64,000 nucleotides of DNA. It comes from Embleya scabrispora (GTDB taxonomy: Bacteria; Actinomycetota; Actinomycetes; Streptomycetales; Streptomycetaceae). Location of the stretch: positions 434,001 through 498,000 of the forward strand of contig NZ_MWQN01000004.1 of the NCBI RefSeq assembly GCF_002024165.1, given 5' to 3'. The notes beneath the pieces were generated by a model. That model worked only from the letters and a program-made list of their open reading frames with translations, ran no database searches and had not been told where the DNA came from. A program made the translations under genes and the position numbers. Positions 33,976 to 42,510 of the stretch are shown one piece after another (within the stretch, counting starts at the first letter, position 1; the number at the start of each line of letters is the position of its first letter).

Positions 33976-34809
33976 TCACGGGAGGGCGTCGACGGGGCCT
34001 CCGGCGATGGAGTCGCGGCACGCCAGGCACCCGCTGTCGGGGCAGCGGGTGATGCCCTGGTCGGCGACGATGGCCGCGGTCGCGGCGGCGAGCGTCTCCC
34101 GCGCGGGGTAGGCACGCCACCGCGAGGCGCCGACGGCCACGCTGCGCGCGTAGGGGTGCAGGGTCGGTTCCAGCCGTGGGAATCCCTCGGAGCAGGATCC
34201 GACCTCGAACATGGTCACCCGGCCGTCGGCGCCCCGGGCCCAGCGCCGGAACAGGGTTCGTCCCGACCGCTGTTCGGCCAGATGAAGCGCCGTCATACGA
34301 TTGAGTCCCACCCCGACCAGGAGGATCAGCCCCTCGTGGGCGGCCAGTTCGCGGATCGGACCGTACACGTCGGTGGGGCTCTGCGCCGAGATCAGTGTGT
34401 CCGCCAGGGGGCCGAGCGCGGCGAACGAATTGAGCGGATGCGTACCGCGCACGACTTCGGGGCGGCGGATCAAGGCCGCCGGCAGCACCCCCAGGCCCGG
34501 GCCGATGAGCCCGCAGTCGACGGTGTACGCGGCACTTTCCGGGAGGGGCGCCGTGGCGTCGGGGAGCGTGGCGTAGTCGATGCCATTGCGCGCGGGGCGC
34601 AAGGCGGCGGGGGCGGCCAGCTCGAAGTGGCGTTCGGTGAAACTCGGCACCAGGACCGTGCGGCCGCTCGCCAGCAGCGCGTCCAGCAGGGCGTCCGCGC
34701 CACCGACGACGGGTGCTCCGAAGGAGCGCAGCGAGGCGTGCAGCATGACCGGACGATCCGGCGGTAGCAGTTCGTCGGTCGCCTTGCCGAGATGTTCGGC
34801 CGGGATCAT
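33976..34809 (-). CDS. AAC(3)-family aminoglycoside N-acetyltransferase-like protein
   Basis: A 277-residue member of the antibiotic_NAT/AAC(3) fold, from ATG 34809 after a strong GAGGAGG site. Family features: VMLHASLRSFGAPVVGGADALLDALLASGRTVLVPSF near the N-terminus, RRPEVVRGTHPLNSFAALGPLADTLIS in the middle, and LLVGVGLNRMTALHLAEQRS for the conserved threonine/histidine region. AAC(3) enzymes acetylate the 3-amino group of 2-deoxystreptamine antibiotics, but many relatives have other substrates. A C-terminal CPDSGCLAC cluster is unusual and might bind metal. Whether it gives resistance cannot be told from sequence. Confidence 0.8.
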   Translation of the reverse strand: MIPAEHLGKATDELLPPDRPVMLHASLRSFGAPVVGGADALLDALLASGRTVLVPSFTERHFELAAPAALRPARNGIDYATLPDATAPLPESAAYTVDCGLIGPGLGVLPAALIRRPEVVRGTHPLNSFAALGPLADTLISAQSPTDVYGPIRELAAHEGLILLVGVGLNRMTALHLAEQRSGRTLFRRWARGADGRVTMFEVGSCSEGFPRLEPTLHPYARSVAVGASRWRAYPARETLAAATAAIVADQGITRCPDSGCLACRDSIAGGPVDALP

Positions 34810-34879
34810 CGTGAACCTCCTCGAATGGGAACAGCGATGGGTCAACAGGTCGACAGATCAACGGGTCGGCCGCCGGCCG

Positions 34880-37078
34880 TCAGGCAAGGTGGCGGGCGTC
34901 GACGATCCGGCCGTGCCGGAGTTCGTCCAGTGCCTCCCGGGTCGCCCGCGTCTGGGGGTGGTCCTCGCCCAGGACCCGGCGGCGGCGGTCCAGAACGTCC
35001 TCGTAGCCGGCCTCCGCCTCCGCCGCGCGGCCCCGGCGGGCCGCGATCCAGGCGAGCTCGTGGCGGGTGAGCATCGTGCCGGGATCGTCCTCACCGAGGA
35101 TCCGCACGCGCAGGTCGAGGAGTTCGCGGTAGCGGGCCTCGGCCGCCTCCCACTCGCCCTGCCGGGCGACGATCCAGGCGAGTTCGTGACGCGTGGCCAT
35201 GGTCTGCGGGTGTTCGGGACCGAGCACCCGCAGACGGTCCGCGAGGACGGCCCCGAAGGCTTCGCGGGCCTCGCCGAGCCGGTCGTCCTGGTTGGCGATC
35301 GCCCAGGCGAGCTCGTGCCGTGTGGTGAGGACGCGGGGATCGTCCCGGTCCAGGACGCGGACGCCGTCGCGGAGGACGAGCCGATACCCCTCCTCCGCCT
35401 CGGCCCATGCCTCCCGGCAGCCGGCGATCCAGGCCAGTTCGTGGCGGCTGTCGAAAACATCCGGGTGCTCGGCACCGAACTCCCGCAGTCGGATGCGGAG
35501 CACGTCCCGGTACAGGACTTCCGCCTCGGCCAGGTCGCCCCGGTCCGCGATCGCCCAGGCCAACTGGTGCCGTACCCGCAGCACCGCGGGATGCGCGTCG
35601 CCCAGGGTGGCGCCGTGGGCCAGTGCGCGCTCGCACAGGACACTCCCCGGCCGGCCGGCGCCGCTGCGGTTGAAGGCCTTGGCCATCCGGGCCGTGGTCT
35701 CCATGAGCCGGACGAGGTGTGCTCGGTCCACCCGTCCGGCCGTGGTCTCCAGCAGACTCAGCAGGTGGGGGCCGAGCCGCAGGTGTTCCGGCCAGGCCGC
35801 CGGCCGGTCGTAGGGCAGGCGGTCCACATCGGCGGCGAGAAGGGCGATCGCGGTGTGCCGGATCCGCTCCGAGTACGGGTCCGGCCCGTCCAGGCCGCCC
35901 CGGCCGGCCGCGGCGATCACGGGATGCACGGCGATATCACCCTCGGAGCCGCCCCGGATCAGGCCGACCTCCCGCAGCCCGCGCAGCGCTTCGTCCAGGC
36001 GCCGGCTCCCGGGGGCGGCGTCGCCCTGGGCGGCGAACAGACCGTCCAGGAGGTCGGTGTCGAGCAGGCCGGCCGGGATCGTGGTGGAGGCATAGCAGCC
36101 GGCCAGGTGCAGCACCGGCCGCGCCTGGGGGATTCCCCGCTGCGCCAGTCCGGACAGGGAGAGTTCCAGGACCCGGGCCGTCGGTACTCCGGTGGACACT
36201 GCGGCAGGACGTCCGTCCGGGTGGGGATCGGCCGCTCCACCGAGCGTTTGCGCGTAGGCGGCGAACGTGCCCCCTCGGGCGGCCTGCGAACGCAGGTGAC
36301 GTCCCGCCAGATGCAGCCTCAGCGGGTGCCCCTCCAGGCGGCGTGCCAACGCCCGCGCCTGCTCCTCGTCGCCCGCCGCCGGTGCCAGTTCGCGCAGTAT
36401 CCGGGCGGCGTCACTCTCCTCCAGCCCGCCGACGGTCACCAGGCGGGCCGCCCGCCACATCCGCGGATCGCTCTCCCGGGTGGTGACCAGCGCCGCACCG
36501 TGCGAAGACGAACGCACCCAGCCCGACGCGTCCTGGATGCCGGCGGGCGAGTTTCCGACGGCCAACGCTCGGGGGTCGTCGGCCTCGTCGAACACGACCA
36601 GCCACCCGGGAGTTGCGTCGTCGAGCAGCCGCCAGAAGCGATCGGCGGCATCCGCCGCGCCCCGGGCGATCGCCCGCAGGTCGTGCGGAGCTCCGCCCAA
36701 CCGCCGTGCCACCACCGTCAGATCGCGCGACATCGTGACCGGATCGACGGCCGAGATCCACCACGCCCGATCCCCCCGGGCCCGGACGCGCTCGGCCAGG
36801 GCCTCGGCCACGGACGTCTTGCCCGCACCGCCGGGTCCGGTCAGCACCGTGGGCCGCTGCCGGAATCCGCGCGTCCACGCCAGCAAGTCCTCGACCAGCG
36901 CGTGGCGACCGTGGAATCCGGCCGGCCCCCCGGGATCACGCTTCCCGGCCCTGTCCTTGAGTCGCCGCAGCCGGGCCTCCAAGCCCTCGTCGGTGATGTG
37001 CTCCTCGACGATGTCACCGATGGAGTTCAGCCGTTCCCGCAGGAACTCGGCCACGCTGTGCTCGTCATCGCGGGTCAC
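34880..37078 (-). CDS. STAND-type (NB-ARC-like) ATPase with TPR repeats
   Basis: A 732-residue protein. After an 60-residue helical N-terminus, the nucleotide-binding domain has Walker A GPGGAGKTS (about residue 80), Walker B WLVVFDEAD and a sensor-like ALVTTRESD. A helical regulatory region follows. The C-terminus has five tandem repeats of about 42 residues, each beginning RHELAW or RHQLAW and containing a Yr..L..R.R.LG...P pattern, i.e. tetratricopeptide repeats. STAND proteins are molecular switches that oligomerise on ligand binding. Its GTG start overlaps the stop of the sigma-factor-like gene (GTGA), so the two are coupled. Confidence 0.85.
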   Translation of the reverse strand: MTRDDEHSVAEFLRERLNSIGDIVEEHITDEGLEARLRRLKDRAGKRDPGGPAGFHGRHALVEDLLAWTRGFRQRPTVLTGPGGAGKTSVAEALAERVRARGDRAWWISAVDPVTMSRDLTVVARRLGGAPHDLRAIARGAADAADRFWRLLDDATPGWLVVFDEADDPRALAVGNSPAGIQDASGWVRSSSHGAALVTTRESDPRMWRAARLVTVGGLEESDAARILRELAPAAGDEEQARALARRLEGHPLRLHLAGRHLRSQAARGGTFAAYAQTLGGAADPHPDGRPAAVSTGVPTARVLELSLSGLAQRGIPQARPVLHLAGCYASTTIPAGLLDTDLLDGLFAAQGDAAPGSRRLDEALRGLREVGLIRGGSEGDIAVHPVIAAAGRGGLDGPDPYSERIRHTAIALLAADVDRLPYDRPAAWPEHLRLGPHLLSLLETTAGRVDRAHLVRLMETTARMAKAFNRSGAGRPGSVLCERALAHGATLGDAHPAVLRVRHQLAWAIADRGDLAEAEVLYRDVLRIRLREFGAEHPDVFDSRHELAWIAGCREAWAEAEEGYRLVLRDGVRVLDRDDPRVLTTRHELAWAIANQDDRLGEAREAFGAVLADRLRVLGPEHPQTMATRHELAWIVARQGEWEAAEARYRELLDLRVRILGEDDPGTMLTRHELAWIAARRGRAAEAEAGYEDVLDRRRRVLGEDHPQTRATREALDELRHGRIVDARHLA

Positions 37079-37659
37079 TGCTCTTCCTCCTCTCCCTTGG
37101 GCGAACCGGTTGTCGGGGTCTCCCATCGCAGGCGCAGCAGCTTCCTGCTCTGATGGGCGATCTGCCGGACGTTGTTGGGCGTTTTGCGAAGGATCTCGGC
37201 GATCTCCGTCGGCGGATAGCCCTCGGCGATCAAGTGCATCACCTGCCGCTGCGCCGGGGACAGACCTTCGAGGACGTTCGAGACGAACTGCCGGTCCTCC
37301 AAGGCCGTCAACGCCGATTCGTCGGCCTGCGACACCGGCTCGACGTCGTCCAGCGGGATGGTCTGCGCGCGGCGCCGCTCGTTCTTGCACCGGTTCTTCG
37401 CCGTCTTCATCGCGTAGGCCCGCGGATGACGCACGTAGTCGGGGTCCGACTCCGGGAGGTTCCAGCGTTCGAAGAGCTTTGCCATCGCGTGCGCGACCCA
37501 CTCCTCCGCATCGGCTCGACAGGCCCCCTCCATGAGCATCAACGCCTGCACGAGCCGCCGGTATTCGGTGCGGAAGAAGTCGTCGAAGCCGCCCGGACAG
37601 CGCAGTTCCCGAGCCGCACCGGCCTTGTCCGCAACGAGATCTTCCCGCTCATCGCACAC
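37075..37659 (-). CDS. sigma-70 family (ECF-like) RNA polymerase sigma factor
   Basis: A 194-residue sigma factor. Start GTG 37659 is chosen because a GGGAGG site lies six bases upstream. Region 2 spans about 25-100 (GGFDDFFRTEYRRLVQALMLMEGACRADAEEWVAHAMAKLFERW and RHPRAYAMKTAKNRCKNE); region 4 about 125-185 (LEGLSPAQRQVMHLIAEGYPPTEIAEILRKTPNNVRQIAHQSRKLLRL). It has no anti-sigma gene beside it; instead it overlaps the STAND/TPR ATPase gene. The pair probably forms a signal-output unit, the STAND protein being the sensor. Confidence 0.88.
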   Translation of the reverse strand: MCDEREDLVADKAGAARELRCPGGFDDFFRTEYRRLVQALMLMEGACRADAEEWVAHAMAKLFERWNLPESDPDYVRHPRAYAMKTAKNRCKNERRRAQTIPLDDVEPVSQADESALTALEDRQFVSNVLEGLSPAQRQVMHLIAEGYPPTEIAEILRKTPNNVRQIAHQSRKLLRLRWETPTTGSPKGEEEEQ

Positions 37660-38054
37660 CCGGTCCCTCCCCGAGCAGCCGCCCATCCCGGCCCCGCGCT
37701 CGCACCGAACCCCCCGGCGCACGACCCTGTTCCGCGACCACCGCCGCCGAGAGCAGAGCGTCGCCGGCCACCGAAACGGGACCACCGTCACCCGGATCCA
37801 CTCGGTCACCCCCTCACGTCGCCGATTTCATCGATCGACCATAAGAGCGCCGGACGGCCCGATACGTTAAACATCCTGATCACACACTGTGCGGTGGTCG
37901 ACTCGCAGGTGTGGCCGATCGATCCTCGGCCGGTTTGGCCCCGGTCGTGGACGGACGTGTTCCGGTCGTCGGGACGGTTCGCCGTGTGGGTCGGGATCCG
38001 TTCGTAGCCTTGCGGCCTTCCGTCCCATGGGGGACGGGGAAACCGGAGGCACAC
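37660..38054. other. divergent intergenic region
   Basis: Upstream of the sigma factor (minus) and ferredoxin reductase (plus) genes. No gene. An AT-richer patch at 37850-37885 probably holds a promoter. Confidence 0.4.
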
Positions 38055-39320
38055 ATGGGCGACGAGACGCATCACCATGTCATCGTCGGAGGGAGCGCGG
38101 CCGGCATCTCCGCCGCTGTCGCACTGCGCCGGCACGGCTTCGCCGGGAACGTCACGGTCGTCGAGGCGGGGGGCGAACTCCCTTATGAGCGACCGCCGTT
38201 GTCGAAGGCGTTGGCGGGCGGCGAACACGCCTTCCTGCATGCGATCCTGCCCCGGCAGGCGTACGCCGAGCAACGCATCACCCTGCTGTCGGCCACCCGC
38301 GTCCTGGCCTTGGACCCCGACCGGCGCGCCGTCGAACTCGACGACGGGCGGACGCTGTACGCCGATCGGGTTCTGCTGGCCACCGGCGTGTTGCCGCGCA
38401 CCCTGCCGGTGCCCGGCGCGGAACTGCCCGGCGTAGTGACCCTGCGGGACGTGCGCGACGCCCGGGCGCTCGCTGCCCGGTTGCGCGCGGGCGGGCCGGT
38501 GGTCGTGGTGGGCGGCGGCTTCATCGGCCTGGAGGTCGCGGCGGTCGCGCGCGGGGTCGGCCTGGACGTCACCGTGGTCGAGACGGGCGCCCGGCCGCTG
38601 GCGGGCCCGCTCGGTCCGGAGTTGGCCGCCCGGGTGACCACGCTGCACGAGCGGGCCGGGGTACGGCTGCGGACCGGGGCGTCGGTGAGCGCGTTCATCG
38701 GCCGAACCCACGTCACCGGGGTCCGCCTGACCGGCGGGCAGGTGCTGCCCGCCGCGACGGTCGTGGTCGGCATCGGGGTGCGACCCGACACCGCACTTGC
38801 CGAAGCCGCCGGGGTGTTGTGCGAGGACGGCATCGTCGTCGATCGGCACTGCCACACCAGCGTGCCGTGGATTCTCGCCGCGGGCGACGCCACGAACCAG
38901 TCGCATCCGCACCTGCCGGCCCGTGGCCGGATCGAGCACTGGGACAACGCCGTTCGGCAGGGCGCGGTCGCCGGCGCCGTGCTCGCGGGTGTCCCGGAGA
39001 GCCACACCGCGCTGCCCTACTTCTACTCCGAGCAGTACGGCCGGACCCTACAGATGTACGGACGCGCCGCCGCCGGCGACGAGTTCGTCCTGCGCGCCGA
39101 GGCCGCGGACCCGGTGGACCCGACGGATCCGGCCGGCGGCTTCCTCGGCTTCTGGACCCGCGCGGGCGTCCTGGTCGCCGCCGCCGGCCTGGACCGTCCT
39201 CGCGAACTGCGCGCGGCACGCGCGCTCATCGAGCGTCGTGTGCCGGTGGCCGCCGCCGCGCTGGCCTCCCCCGCCACCGACCTGCGGGCACTGGCCCAAC
39301 CCGCCGCGAAGGCATCGTGA
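38055..39320 (+). CDS. ferredoxin reductase of an aromatic-ring dioxygenase
   Basis: A 421-residue FAD/NADH flavoprotein from ATG 38055 after a GGAGG site. FAD motif VIVGGSAAGISAAVALRRHGF, a PYERPPLSKALAGG loop, NAD motif VVVVGGGFIGLEVAAVARGVG and the second FAD motif ILAAGDATNQ are in the normal order; the C-terminal domain closes it. Such BphG/HcaD/ThcD-type reductases pass electrons from NADH to the Rieske ferredoxin encoded at 40242-40598. It converges with the dioxygenase operon; a long perfect hairpin separates the two transcription units. Confidence 0.92.
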   Translation: MGDETHHHVIVGGSAAGISAAVALRRHGFAGNVTVVEAGGELPYERPPLSKALAGGEHAFLHAILPRQAYAEQRITLLSATRVLALDPDRRAVELDDGRTLYADRVLLATGVLPRTLPVPGAELPGVVTLRDVRDARALAARLRAGGPVVVVGGGFIGLEVAAVARGVGLDVTVVETGARPLAGPLGPELAARVTTLHERAGVRLRTGASVSAFIGRTHVTGVRLTGGQVLPAATVVVGIGVRPDTALAEAAGVLCEDGIVVDRHCHTSVPWILAAGDATNQSHPHLPARGRIEHWDNAVRQGAVAGAVLAGVPESHTALPYFYSEQYGRTLQMYGRAAAGDEFVLRAEAADPVDPTDPAGGFLGFWTRAGVLVAAAGLDRPRELRAARALIERRVPVAAAALASPATDLRALAQPAAKAS

Positions 39321-39378
39321 CCGGCGCCCCACGGACCCGCGGCTCGCCCGCGTCGCGAACCGCCTGACGGCACACACG

Positions 39379-39421
39379 ACGCGTCGACCGGCGTGCCGCT
39401 TCGGCACGCCGGTCGACGCGT
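39379..39421. terminator. bidirectional terminator, 20-base perfect stem
   Basis: ACGCGTCGACCGGCGTGCCG (39379-39398) and its exact reverse complement (39402-39421) around a three-base CTT loop. It lies between the convergent ferredoxin reductase and dihydrodiol dehydrogenase genes, 58 bases after one stop and 22 before the other. Confidence 0.85.
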
Positions 39422-39442
39422 TCGGGAGTCACCCGCGACGGG

Positions 39443-40255
39443 TCACCCGGCCGGCGCCGCGGAAGAGGTGTGCCGGCGCGGGATACCGGTCGTGCTGATG
39501 TCGATCACGGCTCCCGTCGTGGTCGCCGACTCCCGCGCGGCGAGCAGCACGTACGCTCCGACGCCGTCCTCGGCGCGCACCGCCACGCCGAGCGCGGACC
39601 GCTCGGTCACGATGCGGTCGATGGGCACCTCCCGCGCGATCGTGGTATCCGCCAATCCCATCGCCTTCGGCCCGCTCAGACCGGTCGCCATCGGGCCGGG
39701 GGCGACCGCGTTCACCCGGATGTCCGGAGCGAGTTCGTAGGCAAGCTGCCGGACCAGGCCCAGCCCCGCGTGCTTGGCCGCCGTGTACACCGGGCCACCC
39801 CCGGGGCCCGGGTAGAACGAGGCGTTGGACAGAGTGAGCACGATGCTGCCGCGTGACCTGCGCAGCAGCGGTACCGCGGCTTTGGCGCCCAAGAGATAGC
39901 CCTTGACGTTGACCGCGAACAATTCGTCGAAGCCGGCCGCCAGGATCTCGGCGGGCGTGTCGGTCAACGACCGGGCGAAGTCCCACAGTCCGGCGTTGCC
40001 GACGAAGGTGTCCAAGCCGCCGAACGCCTCCTCGGCGCACGCACACGCGCGCACGTGATCCTCGTAGCGGGTCACGTCGCCGACCACGGTACGGACCGAA
40101 TCGCCCCATTCGGCGGCGAGTTCGGCCAGTCGTTCGGCGGACCGATCCAGCACGACCACCCGCGCGCCCTCGGCGACGAAGCGTACGACGACGGCCCGAC
40201 CGACACCGGACCCGCCGCCGGTGACCAGGACCGACGAACCCTCAAGCCACCCCAC
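39443..40255 (-). CDS. cis-dihydrodiol dehydrogenase (BphB/HcaB-like SDR)
   Basis: A 270-residue classical SDR that re-aromatises the cis-dihydrodiol made by the dioxygenase to a catechol, with NAD+. Cofactor motif VTGGGSGVGRAVVVRF, then LDRS (Asp for NAD), GNAGLWDFARSL, LSNASFYPGPGGGPVYTAAKHAGLG (catalytic Ser, Tyr and Lys) and VAPGPMATGLSGP. The GNAG-W and substrate-loop pattern resembles biphenyl and phenylpropionate dihydrodiol dehydrogenases. Start GTG 40255 lies 14 bases inside the ferredoxin gene. It is the last gene of the upper pathway operon. Confidence 0.92.
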   Translation of the reverse strand: MGWLEGSSVLVTGGGSGVGRAVVVRFVAEGARVVVLDRSAERLAELAAEWGDSVRTVVGDVTRYEDHVRACACAEEAFGGLDTFVGNAGLWDFARSLTDTPAEILAAGFDELFAVNVKGYLLGAKAAVPLLRRSRGSIVLTLSNASFYPGPGGGPVYTAAKHAGLGLVRQLAYELAPDIRVNAVAPGPMATGLSGPKAMGLADTTIAREVPIDRIVTERSALGVAVRAEDGVGAYVLLAARESATTTGAVIDISTTGIPRRHTSSAAPAG

Positions 40256-40598
40256 GGCCGGCCCCTTCCGGGTCCCGGCCGATGCGCACGTACACGTCCG
40301 TGCCGTCGACCCGTACCTCGTGTGTGGCCAGCGGCCGAAACGCCGGTGCGGCGAGCGCCGCACCGGTGCGCAGGCAGAACTTCGCCAGGTGCAGCGGACA
40401 TTCCACCGCGCCGTCCTCCACCCAGCCGTCCGCGAGGGAGAAGTCCTCGTGGGTGCAGGTGTCGTCGACGCAGAACAGCTCGCCCCCGGAGCGGAACACC
40501 GACACCGGTGGGGTGGTGTCCAGCCGCACGGCCTGGTCCTCGGGGAACTCGTCGACCCGACCGGCTCGGATCCACGGCTCCCGGTTGTATTCGCTCAT
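40242..40598 (-). CDS. Rieske-type ferredoxin (BphF/HcaC-like)
   Basis: A 118-residue electron carrier with the Rieske cluster motifs CTHEDFSLADG (C-x-H) and CPLHLAKFCLRTG (C-x2-H), separated by the usual 15-20 residues. It shuttles electrons from the reductase to the dioxygenase. It lies 13 bases after the beta-subunit stop and overlaps the dihydrodiol dehydrogenase start. The ATG at 40598 gives MSEYNREPWIRAGRVDEFPE, a normal N-terminus. Confidence 0.93.
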   Translation of the reverse strand: MSEYNREPWIRAGRVDEFPEDQAVRLDTTPPVSVFRSGGELFCVDDTCTHEDFSLADGWVEDGAVECPLHLAKFCLRTGAALAAPAFRPLATHEVRVDGTDVYVRIGRDPEGAGRGVA

Positions 40599-40611
40599 AG
40601 GAAGAGTCCGC

Positions 40612-41163
40612 TCACAGGAAGATGCTGATGCTCGGGGCCAGAAGCGTGGTGGTGTCCAGCACGATCCGGCGTCGGGCGATGTGGAATCCCGGCTCCTGCG
40701 GGATGCGGCGCAGCAGGTCGGTGCGTTCGCCGAAGAAGGTGTCGTGGTGGCGTTCCGCTCGACTGCGCAGGACGTGGAAGTTGACCCGGACCTCGAACTC
40801 GCCGGATTCCAGCCGGATCGGTCGGATGTTGGTGATCAGCCGGCGGGTTCTCGAGGGGGGTTCCTCGGACCACGAGCGGCCGGAGGCCAATCGGCGTACG
40901 CGGCCGGCCAGGAAGGCCTTGTCGTCGTCGATGAAGGCCGCGCCGTCCGGGCCGGCGATTTCCAGGTCGCGTTCGCGGACGGTTCGGGTGGTCCGGGTCG
41001 GCAGCCAGTAGTGGATGTCGTCGTCGAAGAGTTCCAGCCAGTCCTCGAACTTTTGGTCGTCCAGGAGTTCGGCCTCCAGGTAGAGGAAGCGCTCGATGTC
41101 GTAGCGGGTCGCGAGGTCGACGTCGGTGCGTCGTTGTGGTGGTGGGGCAGCGAAGTTGCTCAT
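40612..41163 (-). CDS. aromatic-ring dioxygenase beta subunit
   Basis: A 183-residue protein of the ring-hydroxylating beta family (SnoaL-like fold). It begins with ATRYDIERFLYLEAELLDDQKFEDWLELFDDDIHYWLPTR, the strongly conserved N-terminal pattern of BphE/HcaF proteins, and ends with ARRRIVLDTTTLLAPSISIFL. It is a structural subunit of the alpha3beta3 oxygenase. The ATG start overlaps the alpha-subunit stop (ATGA). Confidence 0.93.
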   Translation of the reverse strand: MSNFAAPPPQRRTDVDLATRYDIERFLYLEAELLDDQKFEDWLELFDDDIHYWLPTRTTRTVRERDLEIAGPDGAAFIDDDKAFLAGRVRRLASGRSWSEEPPSRTRRLITNIRPIRLESGEFEVRVNFHVLRSRAERHHDTFFGERTDLLRRIPQEPGFHIARRRIVLDTTTLLAPSISIFL

Positions 41164-42494
41164 GCGCGGTGTGCCTCCTGTTCCCCCTGCTGTCGGGCCT
41201 CGTCTCGGTCGGTGATTTCCGGCCAGCTCAGTCCGGACATCAGGTCGGCCCAGCGCCGGTACATGCCGCGGGCGGCCATCTCGGTGTACATGTCGTCGGT
41301 GACCCCGCCGGGCATGCCGTCGGTGCCGTGCCGTTCGTGGCCCAGGCCCATCCGCGCGTTGAAGGTGGTCTTGCGGGCCTGGTGGCCGCGCAGCACCTGC
41401 TGGATCTCGGTCCAGTTCTCGCCGTCGTCGGTCTCGAAGACGCCGGCGGCGCTGAAGGTGCGGATGGTGCTGGTGCGGACCGCCTGTTTGGCCCGCTCGT
41501 CGGCGTCCTTGGGCAGGTAGGTCCAGGACCACACCTCGATTTGGCCGGGGCCGCGCGGGTGCCAGACGCGCATGGTGTTGTTGATGGTCAGCCAGGAGAA
41601 GTTGGGGAAGACGGTGTTGTGTCCGTTGACGGCGAGCGCGCGCTGTTCGCCGATGCGGCGGTAGATCTGTTCGCGGTTGGCCACGACCCAGGCGTCGAAG
41701 TCGGGTCCGGCCTGGGTGGGTACCAGGTCGGGGCGCAGCGCGAAACCCGACCCGTGGCCGTTGCCGGCGTACTGGCGGCCCGGTGCGGCGGCGCTCTGTG
41801 CCTGGAACTCGGCGAGGATGGCGGGGTCTTCGATCAGGGCCACCAGTGCGGAGGCGTGCGAGGACGGCACGTGGTACATGTCGCTCGCGAACTGCTCGGC
41901 GGCGAACTTCCAGTTGCAGTCGATGACCCATTTCGTGGCGCCGGGTACCAGGGTCAGGCCCGCGTCGTAGCGGTCGGCGAGGGCGTCGAAGTACCAGACC
42001 ATGTCGCCGAGGTAGTCCTCGAAGGAGGGTGCGCTCTCGTCCCAGGTGCCGAAGATGAAGCCCTTGTGGTTGTGCAGGCGCGGCACCCGCGTCGGGCCCC
42101 ACTTGGCCTTGTCGATGTCGTCGTGGTAGGCGCGGTCCTGCATCGGTACGTTGACCAGTTCGCCGGCCAGGTTGTAGCCCCAGCCGTGGTAGGTGCAGGT
42201 GAAGGCGCGGGCGACGCCCTCGTCGGCGCGGCAGATGCGCATGCCCCGATGCCGGCACTGGTTCAGGAACGCCTTGACGGAGCCGTCGCGTTGGCGGACC
42301 ACCAGGACCGGGTCCTCGGCCATGTAGGTCTGCACGAAGCTGCCCGGCTTGGGGAGTTGGGTGTCGTGCGCGAGGAAGAGCCAACTGCGGGCGAAGACCC
42401 GTTCCAGTTCGGCCTGGTAGATCTCGGGGTCGGTGTAGATGCTGGGGTTGATCAGCCCTTGGTCGGGCTGGACCAGCTCGGAGACGTCGAACAT
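41160..42494 (-). CDS. aromatic-ring dioxygenase alpha subunit
   Basis: The 444-residue catalytic subunit of a Rieske non-haem iron oxygenase, adding both atoms of O2 to an aromatic ring. The Rieske cluster is bound by CRHRGMRICRADEG and CTYHGWGYNLAG (about residues 80-120). The mononuclear iron site is seen in the DMYHVPSSH motif (about 205-215). The closest families are biphenyl, phenylpropionate/cinnamate and alkylbenzene dioxygenases. The actual substrate is not readable. It is downstream of the ring-cleavage and hydrolase genes in the same operon, 16 bases from the extradiol dioxygenase. Confidence 0.94.
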   Translation of the reverse strand: MFDVSELVQPDQGLINPSIYTDPEIYQAELERVFARSWLFLAHDTQLPKPGSFVQTYMAEDPVLVVRQRDGSVKAFLNQCRHRGMRICRADEGVARAFTCTYHGWGYNLAGELVNVPMQDRAYHDDIDKAKWGPTRVPRLHNHKGFIFGTWDESAPSFEDYLGDMVWYFDALADRYDAGLTLVPGATKWVIDCNWKFAAEQFASDMYHVPSSHASALVALIEDPAILAEFQAQSAAAPGRQYAGNGHGSGFALRPDLVPTQAGPDFDAWVVANREQIYRRIGEQRALAVNGHNTVFPNFSWLTINNTMRVWHPRGPGQIEVWSWTYLPKDADERAKQAVRTSTIRTFSAAGVFETDDGENWTEIQQVLRGHQARKTTFNARMGLGHERHGTDGMPGGVTDDMYTEMAARGMYRRWADLMSGLSWPEITDRDEARQQGEQEAHRA

Positions 42495-42510
42495 GAGGCT
42501 CTTTCTCGGT

